Origin: Aphelocoma coerulescens
Taxonomy: Eukaryota > Chordata > Aves > Passeriformes > Corvidae
DNA: 64,000 nucleotides
NCBI RefSeq assembly: GCF_041296385.1
Contig: NC_091016.1
Span: forward strand, 15,537,497 to 15,601,496
Direction of reading: 5' to 3'
Each line of letters begins with the position of its first letter. Position 1 is the first letter of the stretch. Shown one piece after another: positions 1 to 11,248 of this stretch. Made by a program: the position numbers and the translations under genes. The notes under the pieces were generated by a model, which saw only the letters and a program-made list of their open reading frames with translations, was not told the origin of the DNA and searched no databases.

Positions 1-1665
1 CTCCCTGCCTGTGCTGTCAAAGTGCCATTGGACTGAGCATTTCAGGGTGTGCAGTCAGGGTCTTCCTATGTCAGCACTGCCCAAAATGCTCCAAATGCAG
101 CTGATAATTGATTGCTCAGAGGAGCTTGCTATGTCAGCAATAGCCAAGGGATGGAAAAATGATAATCTCAATATATGCTAGAGAAGACAGTGTACAGCCT
201 TGCTTTATTTATAGCCTTGCTTTAGCTGGGGCTAAATCCACTGCTAATTATGCCAGCATCTTTAAATGCAAGGTTTAATACACTTTGTGTCTTCATTCTG
301 AATCTCAAAAGGGCACCTTCAGCGATTGGAGTGTCAAAGGCCCTTTACAGAGCATTTGAATAAAGTAGATCTCCAGGAATAGGGAATTTAGTTTTGCAGC
401 TATTTTAATCTCTTTTTCAAATAAAGGCATTAAACATGAATTAGGACTTCTTTAGAAAGAGCAGATGCTCTCTCTGAGATTTAGTGGCAATCTCTCTGAG
501 ATTTCTCTGCGCAAGTTGCGTAGTGACCGATGTCTTTAATTGCATGTAAGCTCAAATGAACTCCCATTTTAAAATGGGTACCGTAAGCCTTTTCCTGCTT
601 AGCAAAATTGGTTTTAGGTACTTTCAGGAGCTGTTTAAATGTTGATGACTGCTGGTGGATTAACAGCATAGAGAAAATGAAGTCTCTTCCACCACAGAAT
701 AATAAATGGCGACTACATAACATTTTGCCTGGTCAGAAAATAAGAATGGTCCCCAGACCATATCAGGTTTTGATCTCTCAGCCAAATCTGCCATGCAAGG
801 AGCCTGTTGGTAGTAAATTTTTGTCTGTGTTTGATACAGTTCAGAAAATGAGCAGAGAGCAGGCTTTGGAGACAGCGGGAGAGAACACTTGTGTTTTGGT
901 TACATTTCTGTCCCCTGTGTAGCATTCTTCTCTCTCTATTCCCCTATTTCAGCGCACATTGTAAGAAAAAATGCCATTAACATTGTGAGGAGAAATGCCA
1001 TTAAAATTTGGAGATGCTCCAATGCCATGGCAATGGGGTCTGGCTAATTACCTAAGACAGCCTGAGGTTTGAAACAGCTGTTTGTTAGAAGCCACAAAAG
1101 CCTTCTGCCAAAGACACCGGCTAGTCACTGATGTTTCAAATCCAGCTGTCAAACAGCACCCATCTCTGGTGGGCTGGAGTTTCCAAGTGTGGTCTAATAC
1201 TGCCCTTTGCCGTGTGCCACCAAGCAAAGGGAAGAGCCAGATGAGACTTTTGGCACTTGACATCAAAGGTCACAACAATGGAATCATCCCTTTTATTAGA
1301 AATCTCTCAACTGCCTCTCTATGGTGCATTTCAAAATCTTTGGCGTGGGTTTCGACAACTTCTAAATGGAAATAAACAGCAATTTGACATTTCAGTCACT
1401 GTTCATGCAGAAATAAATTGTGGAATGATTTAGTAAAGGTGTGAAGTCTGCCACAGGTACAAGGCTCTGTTTGGAGAAATTAGTCCTGAGAGCTTGGTGG
1501 TTCTGTTTCGGGGATGTTCAGCTGCTTTGCCCATTTCTGGATCATGAGGCTCTCACTGTTATTTCACTGATCTTAGCCAGAGAGACTCCCAAAATCACAA
1601 GTAGAGGTAGATCCTTGTTTGCATTAAGGCTGGTGGTTAAGAAGTTTGTGTCTCTCTTCCGGCAG

Positions 1666-1919
1666 CGCTTGTGGGATGGGTTTATCCCAGGAGCCCCGAA
1701 GTCGTCCAGCGCTACGCCCTGCCCGTGCTCTGGTCCTTCCTGGGGAACAAGGCGCTGCCTGTCCGAAGCGCCAATGTCTGCACTGTGGTCACCAAGCTTG
1801 CCTGCGCCCTCTACAAGGTGATGGGCGCCAAGCTGAGGAAGCATGCTGCCAGCCAGCCTCCGCACGTGCAGGAAAACCTCTCCAACATTTTGGGCTGGTG
1901 GAGTGTCGATGACCTGTAG
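1666..1919 (+). CDS. TOGARAM2: Last exon of an upstream plus-strand TOGARAM2-like copy (partial gene)
   Basis: 254 bp with acceptor TTCCGGCAG|CG and stop TAG at 1917-1919. It encodes the same 84 residues as exon 23 except Lys to Glu (RSPEVVQR). Sequence from position 1 mirrors intron 22 and downstream DNA of the minus gene, so the other exons of this copy, if any, lie left of the window. The frame is intact. Confidence 0.8.
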
Positions 1920-2045
1920 AAAGATGACAAAGTGCTGAGTTGGACACCTCCGGATGTGACTTCTTAGCTGTGCCAAAAATGACAGAATGCAAAGGAAGGG
2001 TGTGCACCTGCCCCCGCTCTCTCCACCCCCCTTCCTAGTCGTGGC

Positions 2046-2115
2046 ATGGGGTGCCTGAAGCAACTTCCGATTGAGGACAAGGTGAAGGCTGAGCATGGCT
2101 CAGCCTCACAAAGAG
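2046..2115 (+). CDS. Fused partial exon 2 with possible start codon (plus arm)
   Basis: ATG at 2046 in fair context (G at -3, G at +4) reads MGCLKQLPIEDKVKAEHG into the cassette frame and ends phase 1 at GAG|GTAAGG. The first residues come from DNA flanking the last exon, and those from about 2075 come from exon 2. Use as an initiator is speculative. Confidence 0.4.
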
Positions 2116-2573
2116 GTAAGGCGGGAGCTGGGCCGCTGTCTGGCGGGAGGAAGGCTCTTGTGCCAGCCTAGAGAGCCTGGGCACATTGCCAGGGAACAGT
2201 TCTGCCCTGCATGTGCCCCCTGCAATGAGCTGTGCAGCTCCCAGTGCCCCGTGTAGCTGTAGGGCTGCTCAGCTGTGGGGCCGGGAGAGGAGCAGGAGGG
2301 TGCGTGTGCAGCTGAGCCATTCCTGGAAAGCACAGGGCTCTGGGCTCCCTGCTGTCCCAGGGCAGCCCAGAGGCCAGGCTGTTCCTGTGCTGGCTCTCTG
2401 GAAGTGGGTCAGGGTGTCTCCCTGGTCTGCCTCAAGTGGCTGCTGGCAGGAGCGTGTTTCCCTGTGCAGCTCTTTAGAAGTTACCTGGGAATCTCTCCAA
2501 TGAAATAGTGTACCTTCAGATGCTTTATGTTGGCATTGTGGCCTCTGTTATATTTTGTGTCTCCATTTTGCAG

Positions 2574-2788
2574 GACTGACTGGCTACACTCTTGCCAAGA
2601 AGTTTACCGTGGCATCTCCCTCTATGCTCCTTCCCTCCAAGCCATTGCCTCCCATCCAGAAGAGCTCTCCTTCTTCTAACACCAACAAAATATGTAGCGG
2701 AGAGCAGGAGAATGGGAAAACTATCACTGGCAATGGTGATGACAGAAGAAAACAGCAGGAGCTGAGTTCAGAGGGAAAAGGACATACG
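2574..2788 (+). CDS. Exon 3 copy, plus-arm unit 1
   Basis: 215 bp, phase 1 to 0, open. It starts GLTGYTLAKKF and ends SSEGKGHT (Thr to Lys against the minus-arm copies). Splice sites TTTTGCAG and GTAAGG are intact. Confidence 0.65.
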
Positions 2789-4319
2789 GTAAGGACCAAC
2801 CTAAGTCCTGTCTGGTGGATTTCCAGTTTATGTGCTGTAGGCAGAGCTCTGAGAGCTTTTGCTGTGGTGTGAGCCCAGGGAAGCAGCTGAGCAAAGGGAG
2901 AGCTCAGCAGGACACTGCACTTCAGGCTGTCTTTGCAGTGGGTGTGTAGTGCAGGCGTCATGTCCTCAGCGTGTATCAGTAGCAGGGGAGGTCTTTGCAT
3001 GGTTTTGGGGCTCTCTTGTGGCTCCTGCTCTGTCTTATGGCTGAGAAAACACCAACAGGCAGTCAGAGCAGCTGAAGTTGGCCAATCTTGTGAACCAATC
3101 CTTCTACATTTAGTGAACTACGGGTATGTGTGAACCATCTGTGTGTCTTGGTGGTGTTTTCTGTCAGCTGTGTCCTGTTTGGACGGAGAAAGGTGTTTGC
3201 TGGAACAGGCAGACCTGCAAAGTCACTTCCAGGTTGTGTCAGCTTTTGAGTTGTACAGGCATGTCCTTGTGCCCAGTTGTCTCTGATGCTATTTCTAGAC
3301 TTCATCAGCTTCTGGGCAGCTTTGTGCAATCGTGCATAGCTTTGTCCAGAGGGAAGGGATGGCAGGTGGCCATGGGGAGAGCAGTCCAGAGCCCACCCCC
3401 ACGATTGCCTTTGCAGCAGGGCCAGGACCTGCAGTTGTTTTGGGTTTGCCATGGGGTGCAGGAGGAGGCGGATGAACAACAGCTTTGGTAAACAGAATGT
3501 CCAACCCAAGGCTTGTGTACTTGATTCCAGCCTTGCTGAGAAAGGGCCCAGTGCATCCCTGACAGGAAGTGATCCTTCCGCTGAAGTTTGAACAGGGCCT
3601 GGTTTGGCTCTTTAGCTGTGCCAGGGACAATGGGATACTAAGGAAGGGTGTGCATCTGCCCCTGCTGCCTCCACCCACCTTGCTGGACATGGCATGGGGG
3701 CCCCGGAGCAACTTGGGCCGGCAGAGGCCTTCCAGAGAGCAGCAGGGCAGGGAGCTCTGTGGATCTTCCTAAATGCCAGTGAGCCTGAGATGATGGATGT
3801 GTGGGAGCTGGAGAGCACCGAGCATCCCCAGAGCTCAGCAGCATCGGGGCTCAAAGGCTGCCGGGGAACTGTACGAGGGAAGGGAAGCAGCAGCAGAAAG
3901 GAGGGGCTTGAGAAAAGCAGGTTTGGACATCCTGCAGAATGGCTTTGTGGGGGCTTGGCTGGAGATCAGCACTGGCTGTTAGGTGCTTTAGGGACAGGGA
4001 TCCAAGCCCATTCCCATACGATCCAAAAGGCCAGTGGAGGCAGTGGCACCACAGGACATCTTGGTGCCAAACATGTGGATGCCAGCTGGCAATCCAGCCA
4101 TATTTCCAGAGAAGTGAGCACAGTGATAGAAGTGGCAAATGTGGGACATGGTCTCTCACTCACCACTTCCCTTTCCATTCCCTGTCCTAGACCAAGCTGC
4201 TCCATCAGTTTGACATTTCTGCCAGGTCCCAGCTAACACCATGGCTAAATGTCTTCAGGCATGAATGGGGGCAAGGCTGGATGCTTGATCTGAGGAGTAC
4301 TGTGTTCTACTCTTTGCAG

Positions 4320-4480
4320 GCTTCCTTGCTGTTTTCCAGCGGTGGGGATATGAAGAAGGGGTCATTGGGACCACCTTTGATCCCCCCAATACGCAAGGCA
4401 GTGAGTCCCCCTGTGAGCAGTGCGGCAGCGTCTGTCCCAAGCTCTCTGCAGCTGGATTTCCAGGAGTCCCAGGAGACGAG
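4320..4480 (+). CDS. Exon 4 copy, plus-arm unit 1
   Basis: 161 bp, phase 0 to 2, open. It contains KKGSLGPPLIPPIRK and ends QESQETR where the other copies have QESPEMR. Splice sites are intact. Confidence 0.65.
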
Positions 4481-5747
4481 GTAAGCCAAGGTGTCTGCTG
4501 CTCCAGTGTGCTGTTCCCCTCGCTCTTCTTGTTTCGTGAGGTTATTTTCCACAGTCATCTCTCCCATGTATTTAGGCAAACCTCCGTGTATTCCCCATTT
4601 TGCCCATCTGTGGTGATCCAGCGCAATGGCAAACCCAACACCATATGCCCTAAGAGCAGAGGTGGTTGTGGGGAAGAGGAGGCAGGGCTTAAGAGCACCT
4701 CAGAACAGGTCCTCTGCTGGACTTGGCTACTGCTTCCCTCTATGATGTTTGTGGTGTCATTTGGGAACTGTATTGCATGGATCTGGATTCTGCAGTTCTT
4801 TGAATACTGTGATCCTTGACTGTCAACTTCTGCGGCCATGAGAATATGTCAGGGCAAATATTGGCTACTGAGGAGGTGTCTGCAAATTCAGGTGCTGCTT
4901 CTGTAAATGTCAGGCGTGACTTCTCTGTGCCTGGGCCTCCACCGTGAAACCAGAGCCCAGATAAAACTTGGGGTACAGATGTATAATCTGATCGATGTCT
5001 AGTATTTCGATCTGGGCTTAAGATCAAAGAGGGCAAGGTGCTAGAGAAGAGTTATAGGACTGTACCTGATGCAAAGATATTAGCTTGGATATAGGTGTGA
5101 GAAAATGTAGCTGTCAAGCTTATCCTAGTGACAAGGATAAGGAAGGAGTCACAGAAGTTGCAATTGAAAAGCATCCGTAGGGCTTTTAAAGTGCAATCTG
5201 AATATCCTTACCTAGCAGCTGAGTTGGAAAAGGCCTTTTTGTCCTTGAAAGAGCAAGCAGGTGTACTGTCATTCTCAGGAGAGAGCAGTGCTATGACCCC
5301 ATGTAGCCCGAGACTGTCACCAGTGTAAGGCATGAGCAGGCAAAGTCAAGCTTTGTCAGGAGAACAAAAGTAGCTGCCCTCCATACAGACTTGTGTCTCA
5401 GCTCAGCAGCTCTTGCTGCTTCACAGAGGCTGTAGGAGCCACTTGGCTCCAAAAGGAGAGAACTGGGCAGGTCTGATGCAAGTTGAAGAATGACTGCTGT
5501 GTTTCAGCCGGAGCTTGGCAAGCTCTGTGGGACTCCAGCAACTGAAAGCTTAAGGACAATTCATCAGCTTTGCAACTGGGTTTGCAGTTGGGTTGGTTTG
5601 CAGTTTTGCAGTTGGGTTTATGTGTTGCATTTCCTCCTTCATCAGGGGGACCGTGCTAAGAAGGTTTGCCTCCTTTGATGCTACACACATTCCATGCCCT
5701 TCTCTTTCTACCTGCTCATATGTTCTTTTGTCCTCCATTTTCTCAAG

Positions 5748-5794
5748 GCCAAGATCCAGCAGCAGAAGCAAAGAGAAGAACTCTGAACATGCAA
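5748..5794 (+). CDS. Exon 5 copy, plus-arm unit 1
   Basis: 47 bp, phase 2 to 1, PRSSSRSKEKNSEHA. Same acceptor (TCTCAAG) and donor (GTAGGT) as the minus-arm copies. Confidence 0.5.
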
Positions 5795-7618
5795 GTAGGT
5801 ACAGGGCATGTCTGTCCTAAAATGACCATTGGAATGCTGACCCAGGGGTGGCATTGGGACAGTTTGGTTGAAAACCATCCTGGTTTAAATTTCTTCAAAT
5901 TCCTTTGAATTCCTTGATGGGCTCAGTGGACTCTCCCAGAGCCTGGTCACTGGGAGTGTGCTCCGGTGGTGCAGCGAAAATTACTCCAGGAGCTGCACTG
6001 GTACCTTGGGGCTTGGGAAATGTGCCACAGGAAAAGAAAACATTCCTCTCCATCCTGCACATGCCTTTCATCTCCCTGCACCCTTTCTAAGGTCATAATT
6101 AGTAGAGAAAAAAAGACATTTAGCATGAAAGGAGAAATGTTCCCACTCCTTCCTCCTGCCTTTGAAGGAGGACACCTTCCCTTGGGGCAGTTTCTGTGCT
6201 GAAGCCTTTGCGATCTGAAGGAGATTCATGGACATTGCCTGGTTTTGCATGGGGAGAAATAGGGAAACCTCCTTAGACAGAAAGGCCTTGTTAATGTTCC
6301 AATTAAGGGGAAGGAGACTTCCAAATGGATGCAGCCTATGCAGGACCAGAGTTTGTCATCCTCTGACAGCACAAGCCTAAAGCCACCTATGGCAGGTTCA
6401 CGATGGCAAATCTCTTCCCCGACTCTCTCTGCCCGTGTCAGTAGTGCAGGCTGAGGCTGGGGGAGGAGATGGCTTCTGCCCTGTCCCCCCTCCCTGCCTT
6501 GCCTGAGCCCTGACAAGAAGAGTTGTGCCAGACAAAATGCGGTGTCTGGTGCATGTGTGTCAGCCCCTGCTTTCAAGTTCAAAGCCTCAATGACAGTGGT
6601 GTTGTTCCTTTGCCATCTCTGGGCGTGGAATGATAGGAGAGGTGAGATTTGAAGGAACAATTTTGCTGATGCAGAAAAAGGGATCAGATCCACTGGTCCC
6701 TTGCCTCAGGGTTAGTTCTGCCAAATCCTTGGCAAGGCCCCTTTGGAATGACTCCGTAATTGCTGATATGCAGCTGGAATGCTGAATGCATCTGGGGAGA
6801 AGTATTGTTGAGTATGTAAGGTGGCATTTCTGGATTAATTCTGGAGTAGAAATGAGCTATCTCTTTTAATATTGACCTGACCGTTCTACAGGGGGAAAAA
6901 AATCCAGATTTAAGACAGGTCTTCTTTTTATGACCTGCCCTATGCCACTTCCATTGAGAAAATTTTGAATTGTCAGGAACCGCCATGATCAGAAACATTC
7001 TGAGGCAGGTCATGTTTGTGTTGGGTTCCAGTTTCTTTGCAGAAAAGAAAGCAAGCAATAAATGCCTGGAACAATGAATTAGAGCAAAAGTGGGATGTTT
7101 GGATGAGCCGTTTGTTCCCAACAGATACAGGCTACTTAAGTATTGGGGACATCTCATGGGGAGTGCAAACCTTCTGCAGCTTCTAACATGGGGTGCCATT
7201 GTTTGTGTCCCAGCACTGCCTTTGTTGTAAAGAGAAATAAAAACCACCAACAAAACCCAGCCGAGAACTGAGGGGGAGTTACAGAAACAAAGGCCTTGAA
7301 AACTTGCTTGGGAAAGCAATTACTTCCTAGGCTGAATTGTCAAATTCTAGAGACCCCTGTGGGTTGCCAACTGTTTGGAAGGAAAGGGATCCCTTCCAAG
7401 TAGTGGATGAGCTATGAGCAGCACAGAAGCAAAAGTAGTGGAATGTCTCTCTCCTGTCCTGCCAGCTCCATAGAGTTCAGAGCAATTATAGTGATGCTAG
7501 TTTCATGAAAAATAAAAGGGATCTTCTCAATATTTAAATATCCCCTTGAATGCCTCACCCATGATTGTAAAGGTGGGAGTTGAACTAACTCACTTCTTCC
7601 CTTGTACCTGATCTACAG

Positions 7619-7894
7619 CTTCTTCTGGAGACAAAACCTCAAGGAAGAAGTGGATGGAGACCATGCCTAAGGAGGGCCCTGTGTGGCCTCCCCACCCTGG
7701 TGCCCTTCCGCCCCTGCCTGGCTGCAAGGATGCTGTGCAGACCCCCAGGCTTGGCAGTGCAGGTCTCCGCTCGCAGCCTGCTCAGGGGGCCTTGGCCCAG
7801 GAGCCCCGGCAGGGGCAGCTGAGCAGCGCTGCCCCCGGGGTCACTGCCAGGGAGGACACGGTGAAGGCTGAGCATGGCTCAGCCTCACAAAGAG
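7619..7894 (+). CDS. Exon 2 copy, plus-arm unit 2
   Basis: 276 bp, phase 1 to 1, open. It begins SSGDKTSRKKW and shares METMPKEGPVWPP with minus exon 2, so this unit corresponds to the promoter-proximal minus-arm unit. No exon 1 is found upstream. Inside, METMPKEG offers another possible start at 7654. Confidence 0.65.
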
Positions 7895-8351
7895 GTAAGG
7901 CGGGAGCTGGGCCGCTCTCTGGCGGGAGGAAGGCTCTTGTGCCAGCCTAGAGAGCCTGGGCACATTGCCAGGGAACAGTTCTGCCCTGCATGTGCCCCCT
8001 GCAATGAGCTGTGCAGCTCCCAGTGCCCCGTGTAGCTGTAGGGCTGCTCAGCTGTGGGGCCGGGAGAGGAGCAGGAGGGTGCGTGTGCAGCTGAGCCATT
8101 CCTGGAAAGCACAGGGCTCTGGGCTCCCTGCTGTCCCAGGGCAGCCCAGAGGCCACACTGTTCCTGTGCTGGCTCTCTGGAAGTGGGTCAGGGTGTCTCC
8201 CTGGTCTGCCTCAAGTGGCTGCTGGCAGGAGCGTGTTTCCCTGTGCAGCTCTTTAGAAGTTTCCAGGTGGTCTGTCCCATTAAATACGTAGCTTCAGATG
8301 CTTTATGTTGGCATTGTGGCCTCTGTTATATTTTGTGTCTCCATTTTGCAG

Positions 8352-8566
8352 GACTGACTGGCTACACTCTTGCCAAGAAGTTTACCGTGGCATCTCCCTC
8401 TATGCTCCTTCCCTCCAAGCCATTGCCTCCCATCCAGAAGAGCTCTCCTTCTTCTAACACCAACAAAATATGTAGCGGAGAGCAGGAGAATGGGAAAACT
8501 ATCACTGGCAATGGTGATGACAGAAGAAAACAGCAGGAGCTGAGTTCAGAGGGAACAGGACATACG
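8352..8566 (+). CDS. Exon 3 copy, plus-arm unit 2
   Basis: 215 bp, phase 1 to 0, open and nearly identical to minus exon 3 (ends SSEGTGHT). Splice sites are intact. Confidence 0.65.
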
Positions 8567-9970
8567 GTAAGGACCAACCTAAGTCCAGTCTGGTGGATTT
8601 CCAGTTTATGTGCTGTAGGCAGAGCTCTGAGATCTTTTGCTGTGGTGTGAGCCCAGGGAAGCAGCTGAGCAAAGGGAGAGCTCAGCAGGACACTGCACTT
8701 CAGGCTGTCTTTGCAGTGGGTGTGTAGTGCAGGCGTCATGTCCTCAGCGTGTATCAGTAGCAGGGGAGGTCTTTGCATGGTTTTGGGGCTCTGTTGTGGC
8801 TCCTGCTCTGTCTTATGGCTGAGAAAACACCAACAGGCAGTCAGAGCTGCTGAAGTTGGCCAATCTTGTGAACCAATCCTTCTACATTTAGTGAACTACG
8901 GGTATGTGTGAACCATCTGTGTGTCTTGGTGGTATTTTCTGTCAGCTGTGTCCTGTTTGGGCAGAGAAAGGTGTTTGCTGGGACAGGCAGACCTGCAAAG
9001 TCACTTCCAGGTTGTGTCAGCTTTTGAGTTGTACAGGCATGTCCTTGTGCCCAGTTGTCTCTGATGCTATTTCTAGACTTCATCAGCTTCTGGGCAGCTT
9101 TGTGCAATCGTGCATAGCTTTGTCCAGAGGGAAGGGATGGCAGGTGGCCATGGGGAGAGCAGTCCAGAGCCCACCCCCACGATTGCCTTTGCAGCAGGGC
9201 CAGGACCTGCAGTTGTTTTGGGTTTGCCGTGGGGTGCAGGAGGAGGCGGATGAGCAACAGCTTTGGTAAACAGAATGTCCAACCCAAGGCTTGTGTACTT
9301 GATTCCAGCCTTGCTGAGAAAGGGCCCAGCGTATCCCTGACAGGAAGTGATCCTTCCGCTGAAGTTTGAACAGGGCCTGGTTTGGCTCTTTAGCTGTGCC
9401 AGGGACAATGGGATACTAAGGAAGGGTGTGCATCTGCCCCCGCTGCCTCCACCCACCTTGCTGGACATGGCATGGGGGCCCTGGAGCAACTTGGGCAGGA
9501 AGAGGCCTTCCAGAGAGCAGCAGGGCAGGGAGCTCTGTGGAACTTCCTAAATGCCAGTGAGCCTGAGATGATGGATGTGTGGGAGCTGGAGAGCACCGAG
9601 CATCCCCAGAGCTCAGCAGCATCGGGGCTCAAAGGCTGCTGGGGAACTGTACGAGGGAAGGGAAGCAGCAGCAGAAAGGAGGGGCTTGAGAAAAGCAGGT
9701 TTGGACATCCTGCAGAATGGCTTTGTGGGGGCTTGGCTGGAGATCAGCACTGGCTGTTAGGTGCTTTAGGGACAGGGATCCAAGCCCATTCCCATACGAT
9801 CCAAAAGGCCAGTGGAAGCAGTGGCACCACAGAACATCTTGGTGCCAAACATGTGGATGCCAGCTGGCAATCCAGCCTTATTTCCAGAGAAGTGAGCACA
9901 GGGATAGAAGTGGCAAATGTGGGACATGGTCTCTCACTCACCACTTCCATTTCCATTCCCTGTCCAAGAC

Positions 9971-10955
9971 TGTGACGAATGAGACAACTCTTAGTAAAAA
10001 TTAAAATAATTTATTAAAAATAGAAAAATTGAAAAATTACAGAAATTAGAAAAATATAAAAATTTGGGATCCTAGTGGCTCAGGAGGTATGCCCCAGGAG
10101 CGCAGGGATTAAGAGATCTTCAGGCTTTAACAGCTCTGGACCTCTGGTGGAAAGAAAACTTGCAGTGCTGGGCTGACTTTTAGCTAGTCTAAAAGTCAAA
10201 AGGAAAAAAAAAATTATTAAAGGCTCCTAGATAGGAGTCAGGCTTAAGTACCCAGCACTGGCACTCACCACAGCTGATCTGCAGTGATCTGCACTGCTCT
10301 GATGGCTGCCTCGTTGTTTTACAGTGCCTTTGCTCCGCCCCAATCCGCCCACAGCCCGCCCACAGCCCGCCCATAGCACACCCCTTTGGTCTCAAGTGAT
10401 TGGTGCTTTCTTTTTGACAGATCATCTCTGTCTACCAATGGCTTGTCGTCGTTAGGGGGGTAGCAGCAGTTGAAGTAAGGGTGGTAACATGCCCTCATTA
10501 AGATTCAGGTTGCTATGGAGCTTACTTGCAGAATAACGGCTATGGGGCTAAAAATAGCAATTGGCTGTTAGGAACTGGGGTTTTGGAGTTAGTCCCAAGA
10601 CTAAAGTGCAAAGCAAAACTTTAAAAAAACCATTAGAATACATTCAATACTTCTTAAAACACTTATAAAAATAAACAATGAACATAGGAAAAACAACTCT
10701 TACTGTGTACAAGTAGTTTGGAGTTTGAAAAAGGGATTTTTAACTAGTAAACTTTTAACTGGGAATTTTAACTGGGACTAGTACAGACAAACTGCTTTGA
10801 ACAAGTAAAAACACTACTAATAAAGCTTGATTTTTGTACCTGGGCTGATGGGTTAACTTTATCATTTAATCTAAAGAACTGTTTAATTCAAAATTAACTA
10901 ATTAAGGCACTTAACATGCAAAGACCAAACTTAATTAGGGACTTCATGTATGACA
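9971..10955 (-). mobile_element. Solo LTR of an endogenous retrovirus, intact ends
   Basis: A 985-bp insertion present only in plus-arm unit 2. The ends are TGTGACGAATG and CATGTATGACA (TG...CA), flanked by the perfect 5-bp target duplication AAGAC (9966-9970 and 10956-10960). The empty site is seen at about 4190 and in the minus-arm units. AATAAA-type polyadenylation sequence near the end reads on the minus strand. No internal viral genes. A 5-bp duplication suits an ERVL- or ERVK-like class, but the family is not identified. Confidence 0.85.
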
Positions 10956-11087
10956 AAGACCAAGCTGCTCCATCAGTTTGACATTTCTGCCAGGTCCCAG
11001 CTAACAGCATGGCTAAATGTCTTCAGGCATGAATGGGGGCAAGGCTGGATGCTTGATCTGAGGAGTACTGTGTTCTACTCTTTGCAG

Positions 11088-11248
11088 GCTTCCTTGCTGT
11101 TTTCCAGCGGTGGGGATATGAAGAAGGGGTCATTGGGACCACCTTTGATCCCCCCAATACGCAAGGCAGTGAGTCCCCCTGTGAGCAGTGCGGCAGCGTC
11201 TGTCCCAAGCTCTCTGCAGCTGGATTTCCAGGAGTCCCCGGAGATGAG
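11088..11248 (+). CDS. Exon 4 copy, plus-arm unit 2
   Basis: 161 bp, phase 0 to 2, open, ending QESPEMR. The preceding intron carries the LTR insertion at 9971-10955. Confidence 0.65.

Larger units (their letters stand above)
1..2515. repeat. Inverted repeat A, left arm
   Basis: Position 1 onward is the reverse complement of 31131 downward, with only scattered differences to about 2515 (partner 28616-31131). It holds the last exon and the fused exon 2. The arm runs off the left edge of the window. Bases 1-1665 hold no exon that I can see. Confidence 0.9.

Noticed and set aside
1542..2096. 184-codon minus-strand frame (mirror at 29036-29590)
   Set aside because: Antisense shadow of the last TOG exon, which is clearly coding on the other strand.
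3063..3509. 148-codon minus-strand frame and overlapping 121-codon plus frame, repeated in each unit
   Set aside because: Overlapping frames on both strands of one intron segment, low-complexity translation, no family resemblance.
6226..6693. 155-codon minus-strand frame, repeated at 13002-13469
   Set aside because: Intronic, no splice logic, no recognisable product; repeated only because the unit is repeated.
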